A stretch of 64,000 nt of DNA. Origin: Pseudisothecium myosuroides. Lineage: Eukaryota; Streptophyta; Bryopsida; Hypnales; Lembophyllaceae. Of this stretch, positions 47,573-59,686 are shown piece by piece. Position 1 is the stretch's first letter, and each line of letters opens with the position of its first letter. Under the pieces are notes generated by a model. It was not told the DNA's origin, did not search any database, and saw nothing but the letters and a program-made list of their open reading frames with translations. A program made the position numbers and the translations under genes. The stretch is from the NCBI GenBank assembly GCA_951799445.1, contig OX637297.1, positions 7,440,001 to 7,504,000 of the forward strand, written 5' to 3'.

Positions 47573-48696
47573 TTAAGGAAATGACTAGTGAATCTTCAAG
47601 TAGTCTGGATTTATACTTTCAAACTGATAGTAAAGTTGTCGATCGCTTCATTCAAATTGATATTTTTAGAAGGATAGGACAATTTCAAGTAGACCGCACT
47701 AGTTAGAGCAGCTGGTAGATTATTTTTTGGGTTGTAGTGCCTTTGATTTTGGTATACAGTTAATACGAAAGTTGGAATTGATCACATCAACTTGTGAATG
47801 GGTAATTTCAATCACAAATAAATTTGATACATTGAAGTTCTTGAATTCATACAATTATGAATCTTAACTGACTAGTGTAGAACATATTTTAAACCCAATA
47901 ATGAATAAGCAAGGTCAAAAGTAGTCAAAAGTACTAAAATTAACAACATTTAGCCTTAAATGAAGTAGGGGGATTACTTAATTTCTCAAGTATTCTAGGC
48001 CTAATATGGAAAGCAATTGAGATTACATAATTTTAATGATGTCTCTCAATCAATAGTTATCAAGTACAATTTTTTAATCAAATGTTTTTACCTTCCTCAA
48101 CAAATTAAAAAAGGAATATCTTACAATATAATCTAAAACCAGCAATCAGTAATTCCATCTTTAATTGATTGGTGATTTAGAAATTATGATTTTTACAAGG
48201 ATAGGTTTAGTAGGAGTTCAAGATGATTAATTCTAATCATAGGTATTTTTGAAATATCTATTTGAAATTTTGGTGCATGTAATTTTTGAAGGGTTATATA
48301 TTGAACTGCGGTAGTCGATTTTTGAGCCTAGTACCTTCTGAATTCTATAATGTTTTCAAAGTAAAATCTCATTATTCTATACTATTTGAATGGTCAAAAA
48401 CAAATTATACAAGATCATTAAGAAATGATGAAATAAAATCTACACTTGTGGTCCTCAAAGAATTCAATTTGCTCTTTATCCTGTATACATTTAATTTCAT
48501 AGAAACTCATAGTACATCACATCTCAATAATAGAATTGGAATTTATGTAGATTCATTTAATACTTGAATTTGTTTGGCACAGTCTCTTTGTCTATGTATT
48601 TTTCTCATTGAATATTTGTTGCTAGTCTTTGTAAGTGAAGTATCCTCACTTGTAGACTTGAATGATATTGTTGACCTTAACTTTGTTCATTGTGCA

Positions 48697-49140
48697 GGTG
48701 GAGACACATGAATAGGGCAAGTCATTTCACCTGTAGTGGAAGCTGTCACAATCCCGATTGTGGATGTGAGAGGGCCTTCGGAGCCGGTGACATCCAAAGT
48801 CATCCACATGGATATATCGAGTGATTGTGTAGCACCTGATATTCCAGACGTGGTAAGTCTTGGCACAAGATTGGCCATCATCGATCGATTTTACGATTAT
48901 GTGGAAGAGCCACACTTGAGTCGATTTAGTGCACCTAAAATTCGAAAACAAAAACAGCCAGTCTGGTCACTAGAGAGTTCTAGCACAGAGTACAGTTCAG
49001 AGTGTCATTCTGATGTTTCCGTTTGCAGCCCTCAAGTGGAGGAGTTTTGCACTTGTGCCTGTAGTGGTGAAGTGGGCAGGCATGAGATTGTATTGATTCA
49101 CCTGAGTTCTGACTCAAATTGTACCATTGATTCTATTTGA
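48697..49140 (+). CDS. Candidate exon 3 of the ParB/methyltransferase-like gene
   Basis: Follows TTGTTCATTGTGCAG. An open frame from at least 48736 encodes VEAVTIPIVDVRGPSEPV and a Cys-containing Ser-rich tail ending at TGA 49138-49140; a GTAACA donor lies ten bases later. A TGA at 48709-48711 sits just inside the exon in this frame. Exon borders are uncertain. Confidence 0.35.
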
Positions 49141-49366
49141 ATGAAAATGGTAACATTTATGAGTTATTCAGTTTGTAAAGGACTTTCACAATTATATATT
49201 GCAATGATTAGATTGTATCACTTTTCCAGCTTATAGTAAGTCAACAATACTGTCACATGAATGACAACTATGGGTTTTTTTTTAGAATTCTTTTTTTCAT
49301 TTGAATTGGGTTACATTTTGTTCAATTCAAAAATTTAATGTTATGACTTTGGTCGTTATTGCAGAT

Positions 49367-52300
49367 GGATGAGTCTCCTTGGCGTTGACCCAAGTAGACC
49401 AACCAATCGTGACGCCAGGGACGGATGAGACTACCCAGCCCGAGATCATTGGCCAAGAGGAAGGAGATTTTTCTACAGAAGGTGTTCCTGATGAGGAGGG
49501 GGTGAATGATTTACTAGAAGACAATCTTCGAAGGTTGCAAAAGGTGGACTCAGTGACAACCATTGCAAGCTTGAGAATGCGGCCTCAGAAATTCTCTAGA
49601 CTACACATTCCACTGATCCGGTTAGTGGCAATGCCCATGGTGAAGCCAACTCTTTCTTCAGACCTTGTGAAGTTGGAAAACGAGTTTGCTCATGGGTATC
49701 GTGAAGGAGCGGCCGTCTTTTATGTTTCTGTGACAAACGAAGCCGGGGAGAGCTCTGAATTCACTCTGGAAGAGATGAACGGTTGGAGTCGCTTGTGGAA
49801 GAAACTCAACGATGAATTTGTGGAGTATGTTGAATCAATTCCTAAGCTGAAGTTCATGAAGAACTTGAAGTTCTTTGTATGCGACAGGAACCATCACCGC
49901 ATTGTATGGATGAATGTGATTGACCGCTTGTACTCTGAGGATCCAAGATTTCACAATGCCGTCGATAGCATTGTTTTGGAAACAAAGGGGAGAATTGAAC
50001 TAGTCATACAAATGATGCATGATATAAACAAGTGAGTGAATTTCATTTATATTACTATTTTCTTGAACTTCTTTATTGTTTGTGACTTCAAACTTCATGA
50101 GCTTTAATCATTTCAGATGTTCAAATATCTTTGATCGTTTTATGTAAATTGCAGATCAACGGAGGACTCTCATGTGAAGACAAACTTGGTACATACTCTG
50201 TACCGAGTCCAGAAGTACGGAGTGACTCCATATGAACAATTTGACGAAATGCTGAGACCATCGGAAAAGATACGTTGCAGTGTCCAGGGTGGGAAGAAAC
50301 AATGGTCCTCTATGCCTCAGGGGGTGTTCACGACATTTCTTTTTCGGGTGAGAATCATACTTTTTGAATGATCATGAATATATGTCACTACATTTGATCA
50401 TGCTGCATTGTTGTACGTTTGTTTGGTAAAAGATTCGTAATATTAATGCTCTTGAATTTTTGCAGCAAGAGATTTCACAAGCGGCGGATGCTGCAGTGCG
50501 TAAGTACAACGAGACAAAAGCTGTGGAGGAGAGGACTCCAGAGGGAGTTGCAGAAGCCATGAGAGTTGGGGCTAAATTGATGGCGGGCAAGATGTACGCC
50601 AAGACGGGGAAGTTATTGTCTGTGGCAAGCCCGCTTAACGGTCCCGAATTTCTTCCAGAGGTGCTATTCTTTTCAAATCCATTCTGGTATTTATATTTTT
50701 ATTTTCTTTACATTTCGTTTAAAAAGTAACCATGAATTATTCAATTATACAGGTTGAAAATCATTGGATGGCAAACGAAGTTTCGGAGATGACTCTGGAG
50801 AAATTGCAGATGGTTGCCACATGCAACACATCTGCATTTCAGAAAACCAAGTTTCTGAAGTGGTGGAACTCTTCAATGCCTTCCCGAGAGGCTAGGCAAT
50901 TTCCACCGAAGCCGGTTTCTGAAGATAAGCTGAATTCCTTCCTCAACAAGTGCGTTTGGTGGGCAGGGGTAATTTTTTGACTATATTTTTCCTGAACTAT
51001 GATGCATGTAAATGTTTACATAATACATGTATAAAATTTGATATCTTTCCTTGTCATTTGCTTCTAGTCCAGTCAGAAATTTATGAATGTGGCTTATTTT
51101 CAGATTCAGGATGCTGCGGTTGACTACTTTGCAAAGGTGGAGAAGGACGACAAACTCAACATCAACATGGCATCCCCACTTGAACCGGAGCTTCTTACAG
51201 AGTATATTGAAGGATGGAGGAGGAAGTTACGGGATCACGCGTTTAACCCAACTCTGAAGGGTCAACATTCATTCAAGAAGTTTGATGCATTCTTGAATTA
51301 TGATGGAGCAGATCAGGCCGTTCAAAGAGCTGTTTTCCGGTACTAGTTTCAACTTATTCAATCATACTTTCATTCATTGTAATTTATTGGTTTCGTGACT
51401 GGAAGTTGAAAGAATGGTGTCAAAAAAATTTTAAAGTTTGAAGCCATAACCAAAAGTGGGGGTACCGGTAGGTACGTCTAGAACCCTTGTCGGGTCCGAC
51501 AAGGATATTAGAGGTACCCACTGGTACCCCCACTTTTGGTTATGGCTTCAAACTTTAAAAAAATTTCGACATTTTTTTTATATGACTGTATTTTTTTTCG
51601 GTTAATTTTGATTTATTCATTAAAGTTGCATTCAGTATTCTTTTGGTAGTTATGAAAATATATTAACCAATCAATGGAATGCTGAATTATTTATGATATT
51701 TGTTTTTATTTGCAATGTACTCAATAAATTTTGATGGATCATTGTAGGCCAGTGAACCTAAAGTGGGGGTTCCGTGAGGTACTCCAAATACCTCTTGTGG
51801 ATCGAAAAGGAATATTTGGAGTACCTCACGATACTCTTATTTTTTGTATATGCTAGAATTGTTAAAGAAATTTCACTACTTTATTTTGACAATTGTTTTT
51901 CTAATGTGAAAATTAAGTTTGATTTTTTAGAGATGTATGCAGATGTTGTTTAGCATATAGCAATGGAGTATCACGGAAAACAATGCTGGATTGTCTGTGC
52001 CTTCTATGTGTATTTGTAATGTAGATATTAATGAGTTTTTGTATGTTGTGTTGCAGTTATTTCAAGCTTGAGCTACTGCCGAAGAACGCCATTGCTAAAG
52101 AGGATCTCCCTCCATTCTTAACCACATGGCTGGATCGAAGTGCTGAGGAGTGCATGTATACCGGATTCCAACTTCGGTCGTTTACAACAGCACATCTTTC
52201 CGGTGGAGGGTGGTACCTTGAATGTCCAACGACATTCACCCATCCGTCCGAGACAGCTTTCCGGCAGACATTTGAGGGACTTGGGGTCATTGACTTGAAT

Positions 52301-54271
52301 GTTCCCGAGTTTGCTGATCTTACTCATGCACAGAAGAAGAGGGCCATTGCGAAGAGGACGGTGGCTGACAAGAAGAAAGAAGACAAAGTACAAGAGGCTC
52401 GAGAAAACAAAGAAAAGAAAGAATCAAAGCGGTTAGTGAAGGTGGCAGAGAAAGCAAAGGAGGTGGAGAAGGAGAAGAAAGAAAAGGGCAAAGGTAAGAA
52501 GAAGGTCGATGATGTTAAACAAGTTGTAGCATCTTCCACGGTGGACCAAGGTTCCCAGATGCAAGGCGGGTTTGGAGGTGGAATGAAGAGGAAAGCGGTC
52601 CTTCAAGAGCTCACGGAGGATATGGTTACACAAGGTACTCAAGTAATATGTCTTGGTGATGATGACGACGTCACCTCGGAGGAGTTGATTCTAAACGTGT
52701 CCATTATGGAAGTACAAGAAAACAAAACTGAAGACGCACCAAATTGCTACACCGAGGTGATGGACTTTTTGAAAAGGTAAGCATTTGTTAATTTAAATCT
52801 AGAAATGCATAATATTATGGAATGATGTGTTTATTTTTTTGGCAATGGCTGACTGACTGAGAAAATATGTGGTTATAGATGGCGGTACGGAAGGCTCGCA
52901 CTTATGATGGTGTAGTGAACAAATGGCCAGGAGTGGACCTCATTCTGTTTGACTGCCCGAAGAATTTGCCCGTTCCAGAAATATCTTTTCCAATGCACGC
53001 GGTGCACGCATGGAACTCAGACGTGGAGTGCGTGGCTCTGAATAATGTGTTTTCCTTTGCTGAGAAGCACTTGCAGGATCATGGATGTTTGATTGTTTTT
53101 CATTCACGTTGTGGCGCTTCAAAGAGCAACATTGCAGGATTCTGTGAGGTGTACCCGTCATTGGTGGAGAAGGAAGACTGGTTGGGCATGAACGGGATGC
53201 ACCTGACCTCACCCTTGGACAAGACGGCAACGGTATGAGTTTTGCAAATCTTCAGGACTTGTTTGAAATTTGGCATTTTTTTATGTATTATTCTTTCCGA
53301 TTTATGATTTCTCCATTGCTTGCAGACATTGAAGTTCGGAATCACCGTCTTGGTGAAGGATGTTACCATGAAAGGAAAAGCAAGGTTCCAATACAAGCGG
53401 TCACAGGCCATGGCAAAGGCAAGAGTGGATCTTCGAAAGGACGACATGTACATGAACTACACCAACGAGGACACTCAATTGATGAATACGGCAACTTTCA
53501 TGCCATGGCGGGGGGCTCGCAAAAAAGATGCTAGGTTCTTACAGTTCTTCATAGAAAGGACAACTGAAGAAGGAGACTTGGTTTTGGATTGCACAGCATC
53601 TACAGGTCAGTTTTGAATTCAATGATTGATTGATTGTGCATTCAATTTTGCAATTCATTTTATGAAAAAATGAACTAATGAATTGCATATTGTTTATTGC
53701 AGGGGCATCCATTACAGCATGTCGTGGCACTGGACGTCACATTGTGGCTTTGGAGGCGGACAAGGACATTTTTAACGCTGTCCTTCTACCCATGAAGAAG
53801 GTCATTCTGGCTACAATGGCAGCTGAAGTCACACAATTGCCGCCGTCGGTTGAGTCTTTACAAGATCCGGATGCCGTGACCGTGGTGCCTAGGAAGTTTG
53901 TTCGCATCGATAGAGCTAGTAAGTAAGTTTCAAGATTTTCAAGATTTATTTTTGTGCAGGCTACTGTTTATATTGTATGAGTCTGACATTGATTTATTTG
54001 TATTTTTAGACAAGAAGAAGTGATGCATGCACAGACATTGACGAAAAAACGAAGACTTCTTTTGAGTCCTCAGAAGTCTTTTGATCTTCCCGTGTATGCT
54101 GAGCAGATGGCATCGGCGTTTAAGGAGTTCGGATCTTCAAAACAAAAATCCCGTAAACCTAAATACGCTCTAAATGTTCTAGAGTTTATAGATAGGTCAG
54201 CGTCGGAGGGTGGAGAGACTTCTGAGTCGTCTACGACTCAGGATTCCGCGACTGAGTCCAATGCCACTTAG
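49367..54271 (+). CDS. ParB-like / beta-class DNA-methyltransferase-like protein
   Basis: Ten exons fit: 49367-50031, 50155-50347, 50466-50660, 50753-50968, 51104-51339, 52057-52776 (or 52756), 52879-53232, 53326-53605, 53703-53932 and 54010-54271; phases agree at all junctions except the sixth, which needs the earlier donor at 52756. N-terminal part has IPLIRLVAMPMVKP and FFVCDRNHHRIVWM, like ParB/sulfiredoxin domains. A Lys-rich coiled linker (52300-52510) follows. The C-terminal domain shows GVDLILFDCPKN (motif IV position; DCPK replaces DPPY), LQDHGCLIVFHS, LKFGITVLVK and GDLVLDCTASTGASITACRG...HIVALEAD (motif I position; TASTG replaces FxGxG). Order IV-then-I is the beta class, as in bacterial ParB-methylase fusions. 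Catalysis is doubtful. The first frame has TGA at 49370, so the real 5' end is uncertain. Confidence 0.62.
51419..51570. repeat. Foldback element 5
   Basis: Longest perfect-looking copy, in the intron before the 52057 exon. Outer arms AAATTTTAAAGTTTGAAGCC and inverted partner, inner AACCAAAAGTGGGGGTACC, centre CCTTGTCGGGTCCGACAAGG (a 20-base perfect palindrome). Confidence 0.9.
51753..51846. repeat. Foldback element 6
   Basis: GTGAACCTAAAGTGGGGGTT then GTGAGGTACTCCAAATA, inverted as TATTTGGAGTACCTCAC, around a decayed centre CTTGTGGATCGAAAAGG. The right outer arm is degraded. Confidence 0.78.
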
Positions 54272-55024
54272 ACTCAAGAGATTGACATATCTCTTGAGTC
54301 AAACTATTATGTGTTGATTTTCATTATGATTGGATTTGTGTGTTTTATGGCTACATTTTGGGTGTCATTTCTTCCTCTATGCAATTTTGAATTTTTTTCT
54401 TCATAAGATCATTTTTTTAGTGTTTTTATAATTTGAATACTATTCATCATTATAGGTTTTTCATTATGACCCTAAACCCTTAACAAAAACCTTGTTTCTA
54501 GATTTTTTTATTTACACATAATCCTTTCTTTCCAAGAATTTCAAAAGATCTTTATGTATGTAAAAGGTCTTCTTGTTAATTTGTCAAATTTTTAGATTTA
54601 GAATTTTTTATACTACTGAGCAAATTAATTTAATGATTTTCAACTATATATTTTTTATTTTCCACATTTGTACAAGTAGGCAAGTGTGAACCTACTTTTA
54701 AAATGTAGAAGTGGTTTTGACTTCATTTTTCTGCTTGAATCTCAATACCATACACTTCTTCCAATTTTCAGCCTTATTTTTGGTTTATTTTAATCTTGTT
54801 TTCCTATGTCTAAAAAATCCTAAATGCTTTCACCCAATTTTTCTGGAACAAATTCTTGAACATTGAATTCTAGTAATGTCCAATTAGTTGTTGCAATTAA
54901 GTTTTCTCAAATCTGGTTGTAAGTGACTAAAATTTTGGAAAAATTGAACTAAAATTTCTGATAAATTAAATTATGTACACCGACAGTCATAGGTCCATCA
55001 TCCATTTTTTTCCAAAAAAAATTC
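54272..55024. other. 3' flank of methyltransferase-like gene, no gene seen
   Basis: AT-rich; AATAAA-type signals are not obvious. Extends to the right MULE end. Confidence 0.45.
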
Positions 55025-55072
55025 CCGCTCACAAGCTCATGGGCTCACAGGCTCACACGCTAGCAACCCTGT
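55025..55072 (-). repeat. Right MULE end with subterminal GTGAGC repeats
   Basis: Inverted reading: TTGCTAGCGTGTGAGCC, TGTGAGCC, CATGAGC, TTGTGAGCGGG, matching the repeat architecture of the left end. Confidence 0.7.
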
Positions 55073-57691
55073 ACACGTGCTCAGCATTAGCACCATGTGA
55101 AAACCCGTATAGGCATTTGACTGTTTTCATGTCACATGCAAGATGCCATTCCACAGCAAACTCTCCCACATTCTCAACAATAAGCTTTTGTCCTTGTTGT
55201 TGGGCACAGATGATGGAAGGGAGAGGAGTCTGATCAAAAATCCACTTCAAACAGGCATGGCTCTCTTTCAAAATGCGGAATGTACCTATAGGCCATATGT
55301 GACCTTCAGCTTGAACAGAGAATGCTTTGCTGTTTGACACTGATGCCTCAGTGGTGCTCAATGCCCTATTCATTAAGGTAATACTAACACGCTCAAATTT
55401 TTGTTCCTTGATAATCTCAGCTTCATCCATCTTTAGAACAAAGATAAGCGGTGCATCCCCTATTTCTGCACAAGAAATGCACAACATTTCAATTTTATAA
55501 TGACCAATAGAAGTAAACATCATAAACAAAGATTTGTGTTGCTAATGATTCCAGATCAGCACGTACCTGTGGTTGTGATTTCGTAGTGCCTGACCATAGA
55601 CCATTGAACTACTTCAACATCGACAAATAGATTGTTTGAATCGTTCATATGTAAGTGGGTTGGACCAGTACGGTTTCTGGAATCTTCGTTGGGTTTGAGG
55701 GGGATTTTATAGGAATTGTTGAGGTGAAAATATTCCCCAATATAGTTGCGCAAGTTTGAATTAAACTTTATTCTCAGAAGCATTACTTGTCAAAGGAAAA
55801 AACACTATTTAAGCCATTGCTCAACTTCAATAGAATGCAATCAGTTACTTCAATGAATGACTTGTTATTTGTTTTAAAATAAAAGTAAAAATGCAAAGTT
55901 TCACATGAAATAATGGAATAGAGATTGATGAGCTCTTACACGGTGAGGCCATGGCAACGCTTTGAATTTCAGACTCTTGTCCACCTCGCTTGCACCAGCT
56001 CTCATTACCTTGCAGAGTGCATTGTATGCGCTTTCTGGTATACCATTGACATCCATAACCCCAAGAATTTGCCTCTCCCCTACAGCCTTGCCAACTTTCT
56101 CCAAGTGGTCATTTGTGATGGCAGTGGCAACTTTTCTAAATTTTGGAGCCTCCAACATTGTTTGGGCCTCACCTTGGGAAAGGATTTCAGCAAACACTGA
56201 ACCGGTGTTGTTTTGCATGTTTCTTTCACCACATAAATGTTTCCGCATGCCATTCAAAGTGTTGTGCTCCCGAACCTCAGCAACGGTGTTTGGCTGAATA
56301 AGTCCCCTATATGAGAAAAAAATGATGTGCATGTTATACATAGTGCTATGAATTGAAAGTCAATTTCGTTAACTTGATGATATTTGTAAAGCCAAAAATT
56401 GTGACATATATCTTCATAGAAAGGTATAATTTGAGGCCACAAACTAGGAGAGATATGAGATTTTGGATTCATGCCACCCGCCTTGAACCGCGCCATAGCA
56501 TTGGACTTTACCAAAATTGACATTCAGACTGCAGTGTTCAGAAAAAATCAAATGTAAAACCCTAATCTATACTCATTAGGTGACTGCAACAATCCTAAAC
56601 CGATTTCTATTGATTTGGAAGGTTATACAACTGCGTTTAAATATAGAAGTTGGCCTAAAGAATGATTTGCTTGTTGCTTGATAAATTATAGAATAGTTGA
56701 ATACTAAGACTAATAGATCTCATGAACAAGGCAACAAGCAAAAGAAGTCAAGTTCAAAGCACAAAGACGATTAGCACGTAGCGTTCTAGTTCCTTCATCA
56801 GCATGGATGGTACAAGAAGTGAATACTGGATTGATTACACCATTTAGAATTCCAACCAGGCTAGTGCTTACCGAATGGCAGCCTTCACTCGTTTTATGTG
56901 CCCACCTTTCCTCGACAAATCCGCAAGGTCTTTCTTCTTTCGGCCATTGGTACTGCTGAAGGACATATTCAGTTGCTTGGCACGCCAAAGTTTAATTTCC
57001 GCAAGCTCATTTCTTGTGCTGAGAAGCTCCAAATTTAAGTCTTGAAGCTGAGATTCATAGTTAACCTGCAAATGCTGCATTTTGGTTGAGTAATTCGCTA
57101 TAAGTGACTCCACTTCTACAGCCGCTTCATTGCTATGTCGGGTTTTGTCTGCAATGTGAGCCGCTACAGACTCTTGGAGAAGTCGGAGTTGTATTTCTTG
57201 CGAAATTGCTGCATCATGAAAGCGAGCCATTTCGGAGCTAATATGATGCTCATATCTGAGTTGATCTTGCGCACGACTAGCCACCAGAGCGGTCCTTTTT
57301 GCCGTGGCTTGTGCCTCAAGTAGTTGCATTTGTGTGTTAAGGGACCGCACTAGAACCACCAAATCTGCACAGCGGCCAGCCAAGTCGTTTGTGCTCTGAA
57401 GTGATTGCACGTAACCAAGCAATCCTGGCGCCCCATCGCCGACAAAGCAAAGGAGGCTCTTGAGGTCAGAGAAGGGAGGAGGGCCGCTGGTCCTTGGATT
57501 TGCTAGATAAATACTCCCATCAAGCCAAAGATCGATGTTGGTGTCTCCGGCCTTCCGTTTTGTGGGAAAATTAGTTCATGGAGTTTGCTCTGCAAGCCTG
57601 TGCCCTCGGTAAATGCAAGGCCGATACTTTGCTGGTAGAACACAATTTGGAGTGTATGAGCCTTTGCTCCGGTAAACGTTTGTAACATCAT
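55073..57691 (-). pseudogene. Transposase-like gene, 5' part (split by MULE)
   Basis: Minus-strand exons: about 57691-56872 (donor GTAAGC), 56306-55941 (acceptor CTCATATAG, donor GTAAGA), about 55783-55567 (donor GTACGT) and 55467-55073 (acceptor CTTGTGCAG). Exon 1 carries a long coiled coil (LVVLVRSLNTQMQLLEAQAT ... LQDLNLELLSTRNELAEIK) and KKKDLADLSRKGG; there is a one-base frameshift near 57560. The last exon has GEFAVEWHLACDMKTVKCLYGFSHGANAEHV, a segment recalling transposase-like proteins that read D-x-K ... G-x-x-x-A before a CxxC. The reading stops where the MULE begins. The remainder is at 35040-37056. Confidence 0.6.
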
Positions 57692-59204
57692 TGAGCATCA
57701 TTTTTAAAGATGCCCTTGATATTGACTGTGTCACAACATTGCAAGATCACTACTCTTGCAATAATTTAGGGAATTCAGCATACACACCAAAGTGACTAAA
57801 GTCTAGAACAGAAGATGAAGGAACCAGTTAAGAGTCAATCTCAAGTTACACATCAAATTCGGCAGTTCTATTTCCACTCAGTTACACTCTAAATTTTGAT
57901 GACGTAGCCGCGGGAAGAACACCTTTCAGACGGGTCACATACCTTGCCGCCCAAAATTCTTGGCGGGAGGTTACTCTACATGTTATTTCAACGGTTTGCG
58001 TACCATATTATGATAACCCAACGTGCTATAGGTGGAGATTACATTGTTTGAGGTCCAAGTCTCCAAGAGAACTAACCTTGCTGTGTAGAGAATGATTGCA
58101 TGTACAAACAATACGATCAATTGACTTTGTCATTTTAAAACAGTAAATACAAGCCCAACATCTGGGCCTCAAAGAAGTTGACAAATACAATAATTTCTTC
58201 AAGGCTAGGGATAGTAGAGCAAGGAGTCTACTTTTTTAACAAAAACTAAGAGGCTATGATAATAATAAAACATATTCATTGACCTTTTTTTAAATCAAAG
58301 TTTTTGCAAATATTATAATGTGTATTAAGATAATACATTATTCTGCAGAATAATTATTAATAGTTATACATCTTACTTAAATATATTGCATAGAAAATGA
58401 TGGAAAAAATAGGATGAACATCTAAGTAATATATCACAAGCTCAATAGAAATTTGCAAAAATGAACGCCTTGCAAATGAATCTAAAATATAAAAATGAAT
58501 AGAAAGCAAGTTCCTTTTACACTAGCTCCATACACAAAGTAAAAATATAGAAGTTCTTATTTATTTTTATTAAATATTTTTAAAATAGCTAAAATTAGGA
58601 AAGTAATTACAAAAATAATAGTGATATATAAAAAATGAAAAATTGAAAATGTAGTGGTCAATAGAAAGAATAATTAGCTTTCACTTTTATTTTTACCCTA
58701 GTTCTTTAGAAAAAGTTCAACATATCTCAATGATGTCAATTATTTTTTGCTAAGTTCTTTTACTTTGAAATACATCATTGAACTTCATATAAATTAGTAC
58801 AGAAGTGTTCACTAGAAGTTTGAAGCCATAATCAAGCATTTTAGTGAAGAAGGGTCAAGTGTATTAAAAAACAAATGGGGCTAAATAGCTTAACTACATT
58901 GAAGAGCTTTGAATTTGGAAGCCGTTCCTATAATGAGAGGTACAAGGGACACCCTAGATTTTTGAAGGGTACCAAAAAGACACCCTTGTAGAATTGTTGG
59001 TTGTCCTCGGGGACACTTGTGGGCACACAATATCCCCCCCTCAAGGTATCAATTGTATGCCTTGGTTATGACATTATACAACTTGGGATATAAATATTCA
59101 ATGCTCATTTTCTGACCAAGTGATATGTATATAGTATCCATAAATTTAGATTTATAGTATGATGCTTCTCTTAATATACTATAAGCCATTTGGAGTATTT
59201 ATGA
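57692..59204. other. AT-rich flank, no gene seen
   Basis: Upstream of the split transposase-like gene. 58140-58800 is very AT-rich with no coding signal. I found neither satellite nor a matching transposon end. Confidence 0.45.
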
Positions 59205-59686
59205 GTCATTCACCCCCAGGTGTAGCAGTTTGGGCCCCAGGTGTACAACTGGGGACCCTAGGTGTAGCACTTGGGGCCCCAGATGAGACACTTGGGACCC
59301 CGGATGTAGCACTTGGGGCCCTAGTTGAGACACTTGAGACCCCCAGTTGAGACACTTGATTCCCCCAGGTGTAGCACTTGGGGCCCCAGTTGAAATACTT
59401 GGGACCCGCAAGTGTAGCACTTGGGGCCCCAGTTGAAACACTTGGGACCCCACGTGTAGCACTTGGAGCCCCAGTTGAGACACTTGGGACCCCCAGGTGT
59501 AGCACTTGGGGCCCCAGTTGAGACATTTGGGACCCCCAGGTGTAGCACTTGGGGCCCTAGTTGAGACACTTGGGACCCCTAGGTGTAGTACTTGGGGCCC
59601 CAGTTGACACACTTGGAATCCCCAGGTGTAGCACTTAGGGACCCAATTGAAACACTTGGGACCCCTAGGTGTAGCACTTGGGGCCC
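59205..59686. repeat. GC-rich minisatellite, ~42-bp unit
   Basis: About eleven units built of two half-units, GTGTAGCACTTGGGGCCCCAG and TTGAGACACTTGGGACCCCC. Long open frames on the minus strand (repeating SQLGPQVLHLG) come from the repeat having no stop and are not evidence of a gene. Confidence 0.9.

Larger units (their letters stand above)
45517..48696. other. Probable intron with foldback elements; no gene seen
   Basis: AT-rich apart from three foldback elements annotated separately. Short open frames (46232-46489 minus, 48286-48567 plus) have no recognisable content. Confidence 0.4.
37057..55072. mobile_element. ~18.0-kb Mutator-like element (MULE) with methyltransferase-like cargo
   Basis: It interrupts a minus-strand transposase-like gene. 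Left end CAACGACGCTAGTGTGTGAG; inverted right end CAGGGTTGCTAGCGTGTGAG after one extra base. The ends share GCTAG-GTGTGAGC and then repeated TGTGAGC-type motifs. Flanks ACATGCGCT (37048-37056) and ACACGTGCT (55073-55081) are a 9-bp duplication with two mismatches; 9 bp is the usual MULE length. Inside, a MULE transposase gene (minus, 37921-41921) and a ParB/methyltransferase-like gene (plus, 42543-54271) are arranged head to head. Five or six foldback elements and a tRNA-like promoter remnant also lie inside. Typical MULEs are 2-10 kb, so this is large. Confidence 0.72.

Noticed and set aside
59199..59612. 137-codon minus-strand frame with a regular SQLGPQVLHLG repeat
   Set aside because: A direct translation of the 42-bp minisatellite; parallel open frames in a second phase show that it is compositional.
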